DNA of 64,000 nucleotides. Source: Hsuehochloa calcarea. Lineage: Eukaryota; Streptophyta; Magnoliopsida; Poales; Poaceae. Positions 9,152 to 19,994 of the stretch are shown here, one piece after another. The position numbers and the translations under genes were made by a program. The notes under the pieces are model-generated. The model was not told the origin of the DNA. It did no database searches and saw only the letters and a program-made list of their open reading frames with translations. Location: the NCBI GenBank assembly GCA_036346395.1, contig CM070599.1, positions 13,321,232-13,385,231 on the forward strand, read 5' to 3'. Numbering within the stretch: position 1 is the stretch's first letter; every line of letters starts with the position of its first letter.

Positions 9152-11524
9152 ATGGATAAGTTTTCTACTAAATCACATATCTTCGATGTGCACGACTATG
9201 CCTATTGGAAGAATCGTATGCAGTCTTTCTTGAGAGCGAGGACAAGCTATTTGGGATGTTGTTCGAGCCCCGCTTGTTATTCCCGAAATTGCAACGCTTG
9301 CTTCAGCTATTCTTGTGGCAAACAACAACAAGGCCAAGAATCTTTTATATGGTGCGCTTGGTAGACACGAATATGATCGCATTTGCAATCTTGCAACTGC
9401 GCACGAAATTTGGAACACCCTCGAAACATATCATAAGGGTTCGTCCCAAATCAAAAAGGTGCGCCAAAGAGTTTACAAACGTGAATACAACAAATTCGAG
9501 ATACGCCCCGAGAGAGCATCGATGACATTTTGATCGCTTTAATAAAGTGATTAATCGATGAAAGTCGTTGATATTGAATATTCTCAATCGAAAATGCCAC
9601 CCATCTCTTGGCTGCAATCAACACCAAGGAGTGGGAGATGAAGGCTACTGCTATAGAGGAAAATGTTGATCTTTCGGGTCTTACTTTAGAATTGCTTTAT
9701 AGTAAACTCAAGACTCATGAAATTAAAAGAGTTGATCATCCTAAGAAAGACAACATGGCATTGATAGCTGATCCTCTCAAAAGGTCCTCTGATGGTACTC
9801 TTGAATCATTTTCTGATTTTTCATTTACTTGTTTATCTGCAATTCATGAGGAGGAGCTTGAAAGTATTCCTGAGACAGAGTTAACTCTCCTAGCTAAAAA
9901 ATTCACATGGGCCTACAATAATGTGAGAAACAAAAAGAGAGGTGGTCCGGTGACATGCTACGAATGTGGTGAGCTCAATCATATCTGGGCAAATTGCCCC
10001 AAGCTAAAAGGTAAGAGCAATCATAAGGAGGGTAAGCCAGCTTGGAAGAAGCCTCCATTCAACAAATCAAGGTATGAGGTTAATAAGCTTGTGAAGACCG
10101 CTCACCGGGTTCTTGCCGCTTTTGAGGATCAATCCTTGAGCGTTGTGGATTCCGGGAGTGAGGAGGACAAGGAGGAGGAGATCCCTCAAGGCAAAAAGAC
10201 AGGGAAGGCCAATGACTTCACTAGCATGTGCTTCATGGCTGACACCGATGACATTGATGATGATGAGGTATCTTTTTCTTATGATGAGCTTTCTGCTAAA
10301 TATAATTCTATAGTTGAGCAATTGCTTAGTCAAGATGAAGCGCTAGAATTTGTCATGACAAAAAATAAGAAATTAGAGTCAAAGATTGGCAAACTGAAAG
10401 TAGAGCTTAAAAATGCTAAGACTCTTGAACCTGATGAATGTTTATCTTGTCATGCTATGCATTCAGAAATTGCTAAATTACAATCTGCTTATAATATTTC
10501 TGTGCAACAACTTGAGAATGCTAGATCTGAGCTAAATGAAATTAAGATTGCTCCTTGTGAAAAATATTTAGAATCTAGTAAATTGATTGCTTTTGATGTG
10601 TTTGATTCTAGCCCTTGCACTTCATGCTTAGAAAAAGAATGTGAAATCAAAGATATCTTAGAAGCTGCTAGAGTCAAATATGCTAAGCTTAAGGACAATA
10701 TTGAAAATACTACTTGTGCTTCTTGTTCCGCTCTTAAGCTTGAAATTGCTTTATATAAGGAGAAATCTATGGATAAAACTTGTGATGCTTGTATTAGTTT
10801 GAGAAAAGAAAATGCTTACCTTCATGATACATTAGAGAAATTTTCTAAAGGTCAGAAACAGTTAAACATGATTCTTGACAAGTCTAAAACTCCTTATAAG
10901 AAGCAAGGTTTAGGATTCAGTTCTTTTCAAGACAATTCAAAGCCAAAAGTCATTCAAGTCTTGGAAAATGGTTTAATTGAATTCAAAACCCAACCTGCAA
11001 AAATATCTTTTAAATCTGCAGGTTTTGCCCAACCTTGTGTTAATTCAAAGGGTGCTTCTTCTAGTGGTACCAAGTACCAATGCACTTATTGCTAGAAAAG
11101 TGGGCATTTGATTGAAATTCACATGAGGTTGAAAAATGATAGGAGAAATCTTGATAGAATTTCATTCAGGCAATCTAGAGCTTTTATGAGACATGGTAAC
11201 ACTGAAAAGAATAAACCTGGATTAGGATTTTTCTCACGTGCTAATCATTGTGTTTCTAAATATCATAATTCTCATGTTCTTCAGGCTGGCGGTCTGACCG
11301 CTGGTGGTCACCGGTCTGACCGCCAGAACAACGCCGGTCGGACCGCCCCTGGACAGGTTAATTCCCATGTTAATTTAAATATTGCTCATAACAGAATTTT
11401 AGATAAAATCAAGGATAGTACTTCTGGTTTGTATACTCCTTGCAGACGTGTGTCTCAGTACTGGATTCCTAAATCTTGTTTATCTAACCCTAGTATTGAG
11501 ACACATCGTTCTTCTGTTCCTTGA
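9152..11524 (+). pseudogene. Copia A gag (frameshifted N-terminus, long intact middle)
   Basis: The ATG at 9152 starts a Gag with the HDYAYWKNRM signature. Frame changes near 9232 and 9310, and a third before 9608, break the N-terminal domain. From 9608 one frame runs 495 codons. A CCHC knuckle (Cys-X2-Cys-X4-His-X4-Cys) lies at 9956-9997. An acidic linker with FMAD follows, then a long predicted coiled coil with repeated Cys-X2-Cys pairs and a C-terminal NMILDKSKT block. A single in-frame TAG (11093-11095) interrupts a second knuckle whose last Cys reads His. The same frame then continues to 11524, through a palindrome cluster at 11284-11346. Gag packages the element RNA and forms the capsid. 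Confidence 0.85.
11284..11346. repeat. CGGTC-N-GACCG palindromes inside the coding region of A
   Basis: Three copies of the palindrome that otherwise clusters in the LTRs (GCGGTCTGACCG-like) lie here between the second gag knuckle and protease. The same block, more degraded, is in element C near 55,175-55,250. Its presence within the internal region is unusual and not explained by an LTR. Confidence 0.8.
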
Positions 11525-11526
11525 TT

Positions 11527-12128
11527 TTCAGGATTACCGCGGAAAGGGGAAGAACACGTGGTTCGTCGACTCCGGGTGTTCACGCCACATGGCTGGAAAC
11601 TCAAGATGGTTCACCTCTTTCACGTGGGCAACATGTGATGACTTCATCACCTTTGGAGATGATACACAAGGGCGAATTGAAGGAACAGGATCAATTAGGG
11701 TGAACAACAAATTCATCCTAAAGAATGTTGCTCTTGTGGACAAGCTTAGGTATAATCTCCTTTCTATCTCTCAGCTTCTTGATGATGGCTATGAGACTTT
11801 ATTTAAGAAAAATGCTTGTCGTGTGCTTGATTCTACTGGTGAGCTTGTGTTTGGAATATCTAGAGTTGGTAGAATTTTTGGAGCTGAATTTTCAGAATCT
11901 CTTGCTAGATCTCTTAAATGTTTGCTTACATCTTCTTCTGATTTCTGGCTTTGGCACCGACGTTTGGGGCACATTGGTTTTTATCATCTAACGCGAGTTA
12001 GCAACCTTGATATCATGAGAGGTTTGCCCAAACTCAAAGCTGTCAAGGATGTTGTATGTGCGCCCTGTAGGCATGGCAAACAAGTTGCCGCCTCACACCC
12101 TTCTGTGACTATTGTTATGACCGACTGA
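11527..12128 (+). pseudogene. Copia A protease and GAG-pre-integrase domain
   Basis: This frame is +1 relative to gag. It holds the aspartic protease active site VDSGCS (Asp codon 11568-11570) and about 60 residues of protease fold ending in KLRYNLLSISQL. The GAG-pre-integrase zinc-binding region follows, with LWHRRLGHIGF and CAPCRHGK (His and Cys ligands). The protease cleaves the polyprotein. A TGA at 12126-12128 ends the frame where element B reads on (TDGPGQ), so the stop is a defect of this copy. Confidence 0.85.
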
Positions 12129-12850
12129 CCGTGACGCTTGCTTCATATGGATCTTGTTGGTCCCGCTAGAGTCCGGGCCATCGGTGGAAAATGGTATATT
12201 CTTGTCATAGTCGATGATCTTTCAAGATATTCTTGGGTGTTCTTTCTTGCTTCAAGAGATGAAGCTTTTGGTTATTTTCATAACCTTGTTCTTCGTTTGG
12301 CTTCTGAACTTCCTAGTGCCCTGAGAGCGATCCGCAGTGACAATGGCACGTAGTTCAAAAATGCTTCTTTTGTTTCTTTTTGTGCCGAGCGCGGTATTGA
12401 GCATCAGTTCTCCTCTCCACACGTCCCTCAACAAAATGGCGTGGTGGAAAGGAAGAATAGGACCTTGGTCGAAATAGCTAGGACGATGCTAGATGAGTAT
12501 AGCACACCGAGGAGGTTTTGGGCCGAAGCTATTGCTACAGCTTGCCATATTGCAAATCGTGTCTTTTTAAGACCATCTTTAGGCAAGACTCCATATGAAC
12601 TTCGTTTTGGTAGAAAACCCTCTGTTTCACACTTTTGAGTCTTTGGATCAAAGTGTTTTATTCTTAAGATAGGAAACCTAGATAAATTTGAGTCAATGAC
12701 TTTTGATGGGATATTTCTTAGTTATCCTGCACATTCGAGGGGTTTTCGGGTACTTAATGCTGAAACTAACCTTATTCAGGAGACTTGTAATGTCACTTTT
12801 ATTGAGACTAGCCCTGGAGCTAAATCAGTTGTTACAGATGATTCACGTGT
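12129..12850 (+). pseudogene. Copia A integrase core, with stop codons
   Basis: Same frame as the protease. The catalytic Asp positions are visible in HMDLVGP and RSDNGT. The residue after NGT, Glu in element B, is a TAG here (about 12351). The third acidic residue sits in VVERKNR near 12441. A further TGA at about 12636 interrupts the C-terminal part just before the CFILK and FDGIFLSYPAHSRG blocks. Integrase inserts the cDNA. Only point stops break this stretch up to about 12640; a frameshift lies between there and 13009. Confidence 0.85.
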
Positions 12851-13008
12851 GAGAGTATTTTGTGGAGGAAGATGAGGACGGTCGATATCGCCCTTCATCT
12901 GCTTCGCCGAGGCGCCCATTTTGGTACAAGAACACGCCACGCCTACTTCACCTTCCGTTGAGGCTCCCGCCGCATCATCATCATCGCTAGCATCATGAGG
13001 TCGAAGAA

Positions 13009-14253
13009 ATGCTATCTCCCCTGGGCGCTCCACTTCGCATTCAGAGACAACATCCTCCGGATCAGATAATAGGTAATCTACATGAGCGAGTTACTCGCTC
13101 CAGGTATACTGATCAAAATCTCTACTCTCATTCGGCTTTTGTTGCTTCTTTTGAACCGTGCGATATATCACATGCTTTATCTGATTCTAGCTGGGTAAAT
13201 GCCATGCATGAGGAGTTAGAGAATTTCGAAAGAAACAAGGTTTGGAACCTAGTAGAACCTCCTAGTGGTCATAATGTTATAGGAACCCGTTGGGTGTTCA
13301 AGAATAAACAAGGTGAGGATGGTTCTGTGGTTAGAAACAAGGCCAGATTGGTAGCTCAAGGTTTCAGCCAAGTTGAGGGGTTAGATTTTGATGAGATATT
13401 TGCTCCTATTGCTAGACTAGAAGCCATTCGCATTTTGCTCGCATTTGCAGCATCAAAAGGTTTTAAATTATATCAGATGGATGTTAAAAGTGCCTTTTTA
13501 AATGGTTTCATAGAGGAGGAAGTGTATGTTAAGCAACCCCCGAGTTTTGAGGACCCCAAGTATCCAAATCGTGTTTTCAAGTTATCCAAAGCCTTGTATG
13601 GTCTTAAACAAGCCCCTAGAGCCTGGTATGATATACTTAAGACTTTCTTGCTTAAGAATGATTTTGAGATGGGTAAAGTGGATAAAACTCTATTCATTCT
13701 TAGGCGTGGCAATGACTTCCTGCTTGCTCAAATTTATGTAGATATTATTTTTGGTGGTTCTTCTAATGCTCTTGTTTCCATCTTTTCTGAGACTATGTCC
13801 AGGGAATTTGAGATGAGTATGATTGGAGAGCTCAATTACTTTTTGGGGCTTCAAATCAAGCAATGCAAGGAAGGGACCTTCATCCATCAGACAAAGTACA
13901 CTAAAGATCTACTCAAACGCTTTGACATGGGTGACTGCAAGCCAATCTCCACTCCCATGACAACTTCGACTGTTTTGGATCCAGATGAGGAAGGAGAAGT
14001 CGTGGATCAACGCGAGTACCGCAGCATGATCGGCTCCCTTCTGTATCTGACTGCCTTGAGACCGGACATTCACTTCACGGTATGTCTTTGTGCAAGGTTT
14101 CAAGCGTCTCTGAGAACTTTCCATCGCCAAGCCGTTAAGCGCATATTCAGGTATTTACACTCTACCCTCTTATATGGCAGTTGGTATTCCTGCTCTTCAG
14201 CTTTGTCCATGAGGGGTTTTTCATATTCGATTTTATGGGTCGTTGTTAGATAG
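13009..14253 (+). pseudogene. Copia A reverse transcriptase
   Basis: A 414-codon open frame covers most of the Ty1/copia RT domain. It has WVNAMHEELENFERNKVW, RWVFKNK, NKARLVAQGF, QMDVKSAFLNG (first catalytic Asp), YGLKQAPRAWY and the FLGLQIKQ block. The YVDD catalytic box reads YVD then Ile-Ile-Phe (13735-13749). Three bases are missing relative to elements B and C, which removes the second Asp. The frame shifts again after about 14200. The domain is nearly full length but should be inactive as written. Confidence 0.9.
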
Positions 14254-14660
14254 GAAGAGTACCTCAGGCACCTGTCACTTCCTAGGCACTTCACTTGTAT
14301 CTTGGTCTTCTAGGAAGCAGTCTTCTGTTGCACAATCCACTGCTGAAGCGGAGTATGTAGCTGCTGCTAGTTACTGTAGCCAGATTTTGTGGATGTTGTC
14401 CACTTTGAAAGATATGGGTTAAATTTTGCTAGTGTTCCTCTTTTCTGTGATAACACTTCTGCTATTAATATTGCTAAAAACCCAGTGCAACATTCTAGGA
14501 CTAAGCACATAGACATTCGCTTTCACTTCCTTAAATATCATGTCGAAAAATGGGGATATTGTGATGCACTTCGTGGAGTCCGATGCTCAATTGGCGGATA
14601 TCCTCACCAAGCCTTTAGATCAAACAAGGTTTGCCACCTTGAGAAGCGAGTTAGGGGTAA
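14230..14660 (+). pseudogene. Copia A RNase H domain
   Basis: This continues RT in a different frame. It contains DRKSTSGTCHFLG, WSSRKQ, the AEAEYVAAA catalytic block, then LFCDNTSAINIAKNP, TKHIDIRFHFLK and QLADILTKPLD in other frames. RNase H removes the RNA strand during cDNA synthesis. At least two frame changes (about 14390 and 14540) are present. Coding ends about where gypsy E is inserted (14,665). Confidence 0.85.
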
Positions 14661-14665
14661 TTTAT

Positions 14666-14940
14666 TTAACATTTGACCCAACATTTGAGTTTAGAATGCC
14701 ACCACACACTCTTTCAACTGATAATTATGGATCAAGCGACAATAAATAAGCAAATAGTCTAGTCCAAATGATATCCTAAACATTATTCAATAACTAACAT
14801 GTCCAAGTGTAAACCAATATTGAATGAAAGGATTATCATTTGGACTAGACTATTTGCTTATTTATTGTCGCTTGATCCATAATTATCAGTTGAAAGAGTA
14901 GTGTGGTGGCATTCTAGGCTCGATGTTGTCCGGGTGTTCA
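14666..14940. repeat. Rearranged 5' LTR of E: 77-bp palindrome
   Basis: The left arm (14694-14769) is a near-perfect reverse complement of the right arm (14838-14914), with a 68-bp spacer. The right arm continues to 14940 and matches the last ~110 bp of the 3' LTR in normal orientation. The left half matches the last ~170 bp of the same LTR (about 22190-22358) in reverse. The first ~2.2 kb of the LTR, including the promoter, is absent. Confidence 0.9.
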
Positions 14941-14946
14941 GATGCT

Positions 14947-14956
14947 TGGTATCGAG
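14947..14956 (+). other. Primer binding site of gypsy E (altered)
   Basis: TGGTATCGAG a few bases after the LTR end. It matches the initiator-Met tRNA complement except that the A of the expected CAG is missing. The same single-base loss occurs in the primer site of element C. Confidence 0.7.
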
Positions 14957-15203
14957 AGGGCTTTAGGTCCGTGGTGAATAGATTAACAACATAGGCAAAC
15001 TAAAATTGTTAAAATTTGTTTTAGTTTAGTAAATCAACTAAAATTTGCTAATGGTTAACTAACCTAAAATTTGACACACTAGTGCACAGTAGGTTAGAGA
15101 GAGGTACGAATATAGTTTTACGCTTCCGTTATGTTGTTTATTGATGGATGAGTTTATTTTGAGCTTTGAGCTTATTGTGTATTGTTGATTGTGGTTGAAA
15201 GCT

Positions 15204-16302
15204 ATGCCGAGGGGTAGAGGACGTGGTCGTGGTGGCCGCGGTCGTGGAGGTCGTGGCCGCGGGCGAGGTTCCATGGAGCCACCTCCTGAAAGTGCTTGAG
15301 TCATGAGTCGAGGGGTTGCCGCTGACCCGCCTCCGGTTGTGGTGATGAGACCCCGCTTGGCCGAGAGAGTTGGTAGGAGAGATCCGGGCTCTTCGTCAAT
15401 GGCGCCGGCAGCCCATTGTCTGCGGCATCTGTTGTTGCTCCTGCCGCACATCCACCGTTCTCGAGGCGCGATGTCACTTGAGAGTGGATGGGGTTGAGGT
15501 TTGATTCGCTTGATCGGCCTGGGCACACCGTCCAGCAAATGGACCTGGTTGCGCTTACATGGAGAGGCGTTTGGAGCTTTGGAGATGTCTTCACCTCGAG
15601 GGTCCGCTTTTGTAGCCTTTCAAATTGAAAGGGCAAGCGAGATATTTGGTGGAGGGCGTGTTGTCTTCGAGGACCGCCACTCAAGGGCCGATCACTTGGG
15701 AGGACATTGTTGATCGTTCAAGGGAAAGTTCTACCCTATTCTTTTGTTGAGAAGATGGAGGTTGCCTTGACGACCTTTGCTCGTGGGAAGAGGTCTATTG
15801 CCGAGTATGAGGCCGAGTTCAACAACTTGGTTCGCTTTGTCCTTCAAGAGCGTAACGATGATCTTCAAGGCCAAGAGGTTCCGCTGGGTCTCACCTCGAA
15901 AGTACCAAGATGTGTTGGGAGCTACTCCACTCTGTGACTACTGCTTTGTTGTGGAGCAAGCTGTGGGCATGGAGTTGGAGATGCTCACAAAGGGGCAGCA
16001 AGCCTGGTGGATGGGTTGCTTCGTGGTGACCGTAAGAGGAGCTCTTGAGGGAAGTGGGTCTGTTTCAACACCGCTTTCAAGAAATTCAAGGAGGACCGCG
16101 ATCTTTCGTGTCTAAGCCGAGGCCGTTCTCTTCTTCGACGCCTCGTCCTTTTGCGTACTCAGCTCTTCGTCTGCTTGTGGCGGGGCATGCTTTGCTTTAA
16201 GTGCGGTGATGGACACCGCTGCCGAAAGTGCACTTGGACGGGTGATTGCCGTCGCTGTGGCCGACCGGGTCACAAGGAGCGGGTGTGTCGCGTAACCCGC
16301 TA
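15204..16302 (+). pseudogene. Gypsy E gag with CCHC knuckle
   Basis: The ATG at 15204 begins a Gly/Arg-rich N-terminus (repeated RGRG), followed by a stop at about 15299 and several frame changes. Fragments of the Retrotrans_gag domain are readable around 15700-15850 (KRSIAEYEAEFNNLVRFV). A CCHC knuckle with ideal spacing (Cys-X2-Cys-X4-His-X4-Cys) lies at 16247-16288, preceded by a second Cys-rich cluster (CFKCGDGHRCRKC). A stop follows at about 16301. Heavily frameshifted. Confidence 0.75.
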
Positions 16303-16686
16303 GCGTGATCAAGGGAGCTGTGCCATCTTCTTCTTGATGGTCCCGCCGAGGATCTTTCCAGATGATGATCGCTCCTCCAGCCGATGCCATTTCCTTCAGC
16401 TTGGGCGCCCAAGAGGGTACTCATCGGGCACCGCCACCTTCGGCACCGCTTCAGTCCCACGACCGGCTTTACTCGCACCGCCACAAGAGATTGTTGGGGC
16501 TCGCCGCCCAAGATCGTCTTCTTCGCCATGGCGCCACCGGAGGTACGCCATGCCCACAGCCTGAGTCCGCGGGTCGCCCCGACGTGGTGCATGTACTTTG
16601 CTTGTGGATTCGCTTGATGCTTTAGTCCTTTCGATTCGGGGGCTACCTTTTCGCTTGTCTCAACGGCGTTTGCTAGGAGAGCGAAC
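16303..16686 (+). pseudogene. Gypsy E gag-protease linker, degraded
   Basis: No clean frame remains. The interval corresponds to the proline-rich linker and the N-terminal half of the protease in intact chromoviruses. I cannot place the protease active-site triplet with confidence. Confidence 0.4.
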
Positions 16687-18613
16687 TTGAGTATGCAAGA
16701 TGGATTTCTCGATCGGTGTTGGTTAGTTCTCCGGGGTATTATTGCTAGTTCTACTGGTTGTCCTCGGTGTTCTATTATTATTGATGGAGAGAAGTTCACG
16801 GCGAATTTGATAGTTATTCAAATGGAGCCGTTCGACGTTATTTTGGGTATGGATTGGTTGCACTCTTATCGAGCCGTGATATCCTGTTTCAGAGAATCTC
16901 GTGCGCACTCGCCTGGGAGACTTTGACTTTTCAGGAGTGCGCCGCGCTCTCTTTCGATGTTGGTAGGACTGCTGTTCGGTCGCGGCGTGAAAATCGGGCT
17001 TTTTTAGCTCTTGCTGAGAAACCGAGTGTGGCTTCGCAGATTGAGGAGATTCCAGTGGTTAGTGATTATCCCGATGTGTTTCCGGCTGATCTTCCGGGAT
17101 TGCCACCTGCGCGAGACGTGGAGTTTCGCATTGATCTTGTTCCGGGTACTCGTCCCATCTCGATGTCTCCATATCGCTAGCACGTCCGCTTTCGTGACGA
17201 GTTGAAGAAGCGCTTGGATGATTTGTTGGCTAAAGGTTTGATCAGCGTAGTGTATCGCCGTGGGAGCTCTGCTCGCTCACAGAGAAGAAGGATGGGAGTT
17301 GGCGTATATGCATTGATTACCGTGCGCTTAATGCAGTCACAATCAAGAACAAATATCCATTGCCCCGCATTGAGGACTTGTTTGATCGGTTGAATGGAGC
17401 TCAAGTATTCTCCAAGATTGATCTCCAGTCAGGGTATAATCAAATCCGTGTGCGTGAGCAGGATGTAGAGAAGACTGCTTTCTCCACCAGGTATGGGCAT
17501 TATGAGTATAAAGTTATGTCATTTGGATTGACTAATGCACCTACCATTTTTATGGAAACCATGAACAACATGTTACACGAGTATCTAGATGACTTCGTAG
17601 TGGTGTTTATTGATGATATTCTTATCTATTCCAAGACCAATGAGGATCATGAGCGTCATTTGAGGCTGGTTTTAGATACTTTGAGAGAGCACAAGTTCTA
17701 TGCTAAGTTGAAGAAGTGTGAGTTCTGGATTTCAGAAGTGGGTTTTCTGGGTCATGTGATTAACCCTCAGGGTATTGCTGTTGATCCTAGCAAGGTCTCT
17801 ATAGTGGTGGATTGGAAGAGGCCGACTAGTGTGAAGGAGGTGAGGAGTTTCTTGGGATTGGCTGGATATTATCGGCGTTTTGTGCAGGATTTCTCTATCA
17901 TTGCCAAGCCGATGTCTCAGCTTACTCAGAAAGGTGTGAGATTCCAGTGGACTGATGAGTGTGAGCGCGGTTTACGCATTTTGAAGGACAAAGTTGGTGA
18001 CCTCTCCTATTCTCACTCTTCCCGAGCCGGGAAAGCGGTTCACAGTCTTTTCAGATGCGTCTCGAGTGGGTCTTGGCTGTGTTCTTATGCAAGACGGTAA
18101 GGTGATTGCTTATGCGTCGAGACAATTAAAGAAGCACGAGCAGAATTATCCCACTCATGATTTGGAGTTGGCTGCGGTTGTTTTTGCTCTCAAGATTTGG
18201 AGGCATTATCTATATGGCGAGCCTTGTGATATTTTCACGCATCACAAGAGTCTCAAGTATATCTTCACCGTAAGGGTCTGAATTTGAGGCAAAGGAGGTG
18301 GTTGGAGTTGATCAAGGATTATGATCTTACTATTCAGTATCATCCAGGCAAGGCCAATGTGGTTGCAGATGCTCTTAGTCGTAAGGCGACTCCCGCTACT
18401 CTAGATTGCCTTATTGCTGATTTTGATCGCATGGGAATATCCTATTGTTATGCGGGCACTTCGCATGTTGAGACACGCTTGATTCTTGAGTCACTATTCC
18501 GCATCGCAAAGGGAAGCACAATGAGTGACCGGTTATTACAGGAGGTTAGGAAGCGTGCGGATGAAGGCAAAGAGGGTGATTTTAGCATGGATGATTCGTA
18601 CTTTGAGGTTTAA
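16687..18613 (+). pseudogene. Gypsy E protease C-terminus, RT and RNase H
   Basis: 16687-16926 holds the protease end (FDVILGMDWLHSYRA). 17030-17180 is the protease-RT linker (SDYPDVFPADLPGLPP). RT core 17360-18000 reads well: IDLQSGYNQI (catalytic Asp), FGLTNAP, the FIDDILIYS catalytic pair, and FLGLAGYYRRFV. RNase H at 17994-18400 has FSDAS, LELAAVVFALK and NVVADALSR. The usual Asp before HKSLKY is His here (THHKSLKY). At least five frame changes separate the blocks, so no functional polyprotein is encoded. Confidence 0.85.
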
Positions 18614-19907
18614 AGGACGCCTTTGCGTACAAAAGGCGGAGGTCAAGGATGATATTTTGAGGGAGGCACATCGCACTGCATAATCGCTCATCCTGGTGAG
18701 ACTAAGATGTATCGAGATCTCAAAATGTAATTTTGGTGGAAAAGAATGAAGGTGGACATTGCTAATTATGTGGCTTCTTGTGGTGTTTGTCGACAAGTGA
18801 AAGTCGAGCACAAGCGCCCCGCAGGTTGTTGCAGCCTTTGGAGGTTCCCAGTGGCCTTGGGATGATATCTCTATGGACTTTGTGGTGGTGTTACCTCGCT
18901 CGCGCGAGGGAAGGATGCGCTTGGGTAGTGGTGGATCGATTCACAAGTTCGCACACTTTATTCCTATTCGCACGACAAATTCAATGAGTGATCTAGCTCC
19001 TATTTATGTGCGTGAAATAGTGAGAGGCGCATGGTGTGCCAAAGACCATCGCTTCGATGTGGACGCCAAGTTTGTCTCTAAGTTCGGGAGAGTCTGCAGA
19101 GTGCATTGGGCACACACCTCGCCTTAGTACTGTTTCACCCATTGCATGATGAGCAATGAGCGCATTATTCGGACTTTGGAGGATATGTTGCGATCTTGTG
19201 TTTTGTCTTGGAAGGGTAGTTGGGAGGACCGGTTGCCACTTGCGATTTTGCTTATAATAATAGTTACCATTCCAAAGATTAGATTTGCGCCATTTGAGGT
19301 TCTCTATGGCGGAAGTGCGATCGCCACTTTGTTGGGATGCGATTGGAGAGAAGGCAATTTTGGGTCCGGATGGATTCAAGACCGTTGAGCGGTGGCCATG
19401 GTGAGGCGTAATCATTAGCGCCTGAGTAGATGTAAAAGTTATGCTGATTTGAGGAGACGTGACTTGGAGTTTGCGGTGGGTGACCAGGTGCTCTTGAGAG
19501 TGTCTCCCACTAAAGGTATTGTTCGGTTTGGTACCAAAGGAAAGCTTAGCCCGAGGTACGTTGGACCGTTCTCGATTATTGCAAGAATTGGAAAGTTAGC
19601 CTACCGCCTGGACCTTCCTGAGTCTATGCGTGGGGTTCACAATGTGTTTCACGTCTCGATGCTGAGGAAGTTTTTGAGAGATCCAGAGCATAAGATTTCT
19701 TTAGAGCCGTTGACTATTGAGCAAGACCTCACAGTTGAGTCGCGTCCGGCGCGCATTCTGGAGAGGTCGGAGCGAGTGCTGAGGCACAAGACGTTGGTAT
19801 ACGTTAAGGTGCTGTGGACGCATCAGTCTGAGAGAGAAGCGACTTGGGAGTTGGAGTCTCGCATGCGCGAGCAATATCCGGAGTTGTTCACGTCGGGTAT
19901 GTGTTAA
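18614..19907 (+). pseudogene. Gypsy E integrase with chromodomain-like C-terminus
   Basis: The HHCC region is degraded (about 18650-18800). The core begins around 18865 (ISMDFVVVLPRSR, first Asp) and is frameshifted through 19400. The C-terminal 152 codons (19449-19907) are open. They carry the GPY/F region (LSPRYVGPFSIIARIG, YRLDLPE, VHNVFHVSMLRKF), then a chromodomain of the CR type (RILERSERVLRHKTLVYVKVLW and EATWELE). In chromoviruses this module directs integration to heterochromatin. Confidence 0.85.
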
Positions 19908-19981
19908 TTTGTTGTTTAATTTCAGTTGTGCAGTTTTTCTTTGAGTAGCACGGCGAGTAGAATTCGGGGTCGAATTCCGTT

Positions 19982-19994
19982 AAGGGGGGTAGAA
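19982..19994 (+). other. Polypurine tract of gypsy E
   Basis: AAGGGGGGTAGAA directly before the TGTAATACTC start of the 3' LTR. It is the plus-strand primer for cDNA synthesis. The same tract, reversed, adjoins the LTR of element D. Confidence 0.85.

Noticed and set aside
15059..15684. Minus-strand frames of 159 and 127 codons
   Set aside because: Antisense shadows of the Gly/Arg-rich gag start of gypsy E.
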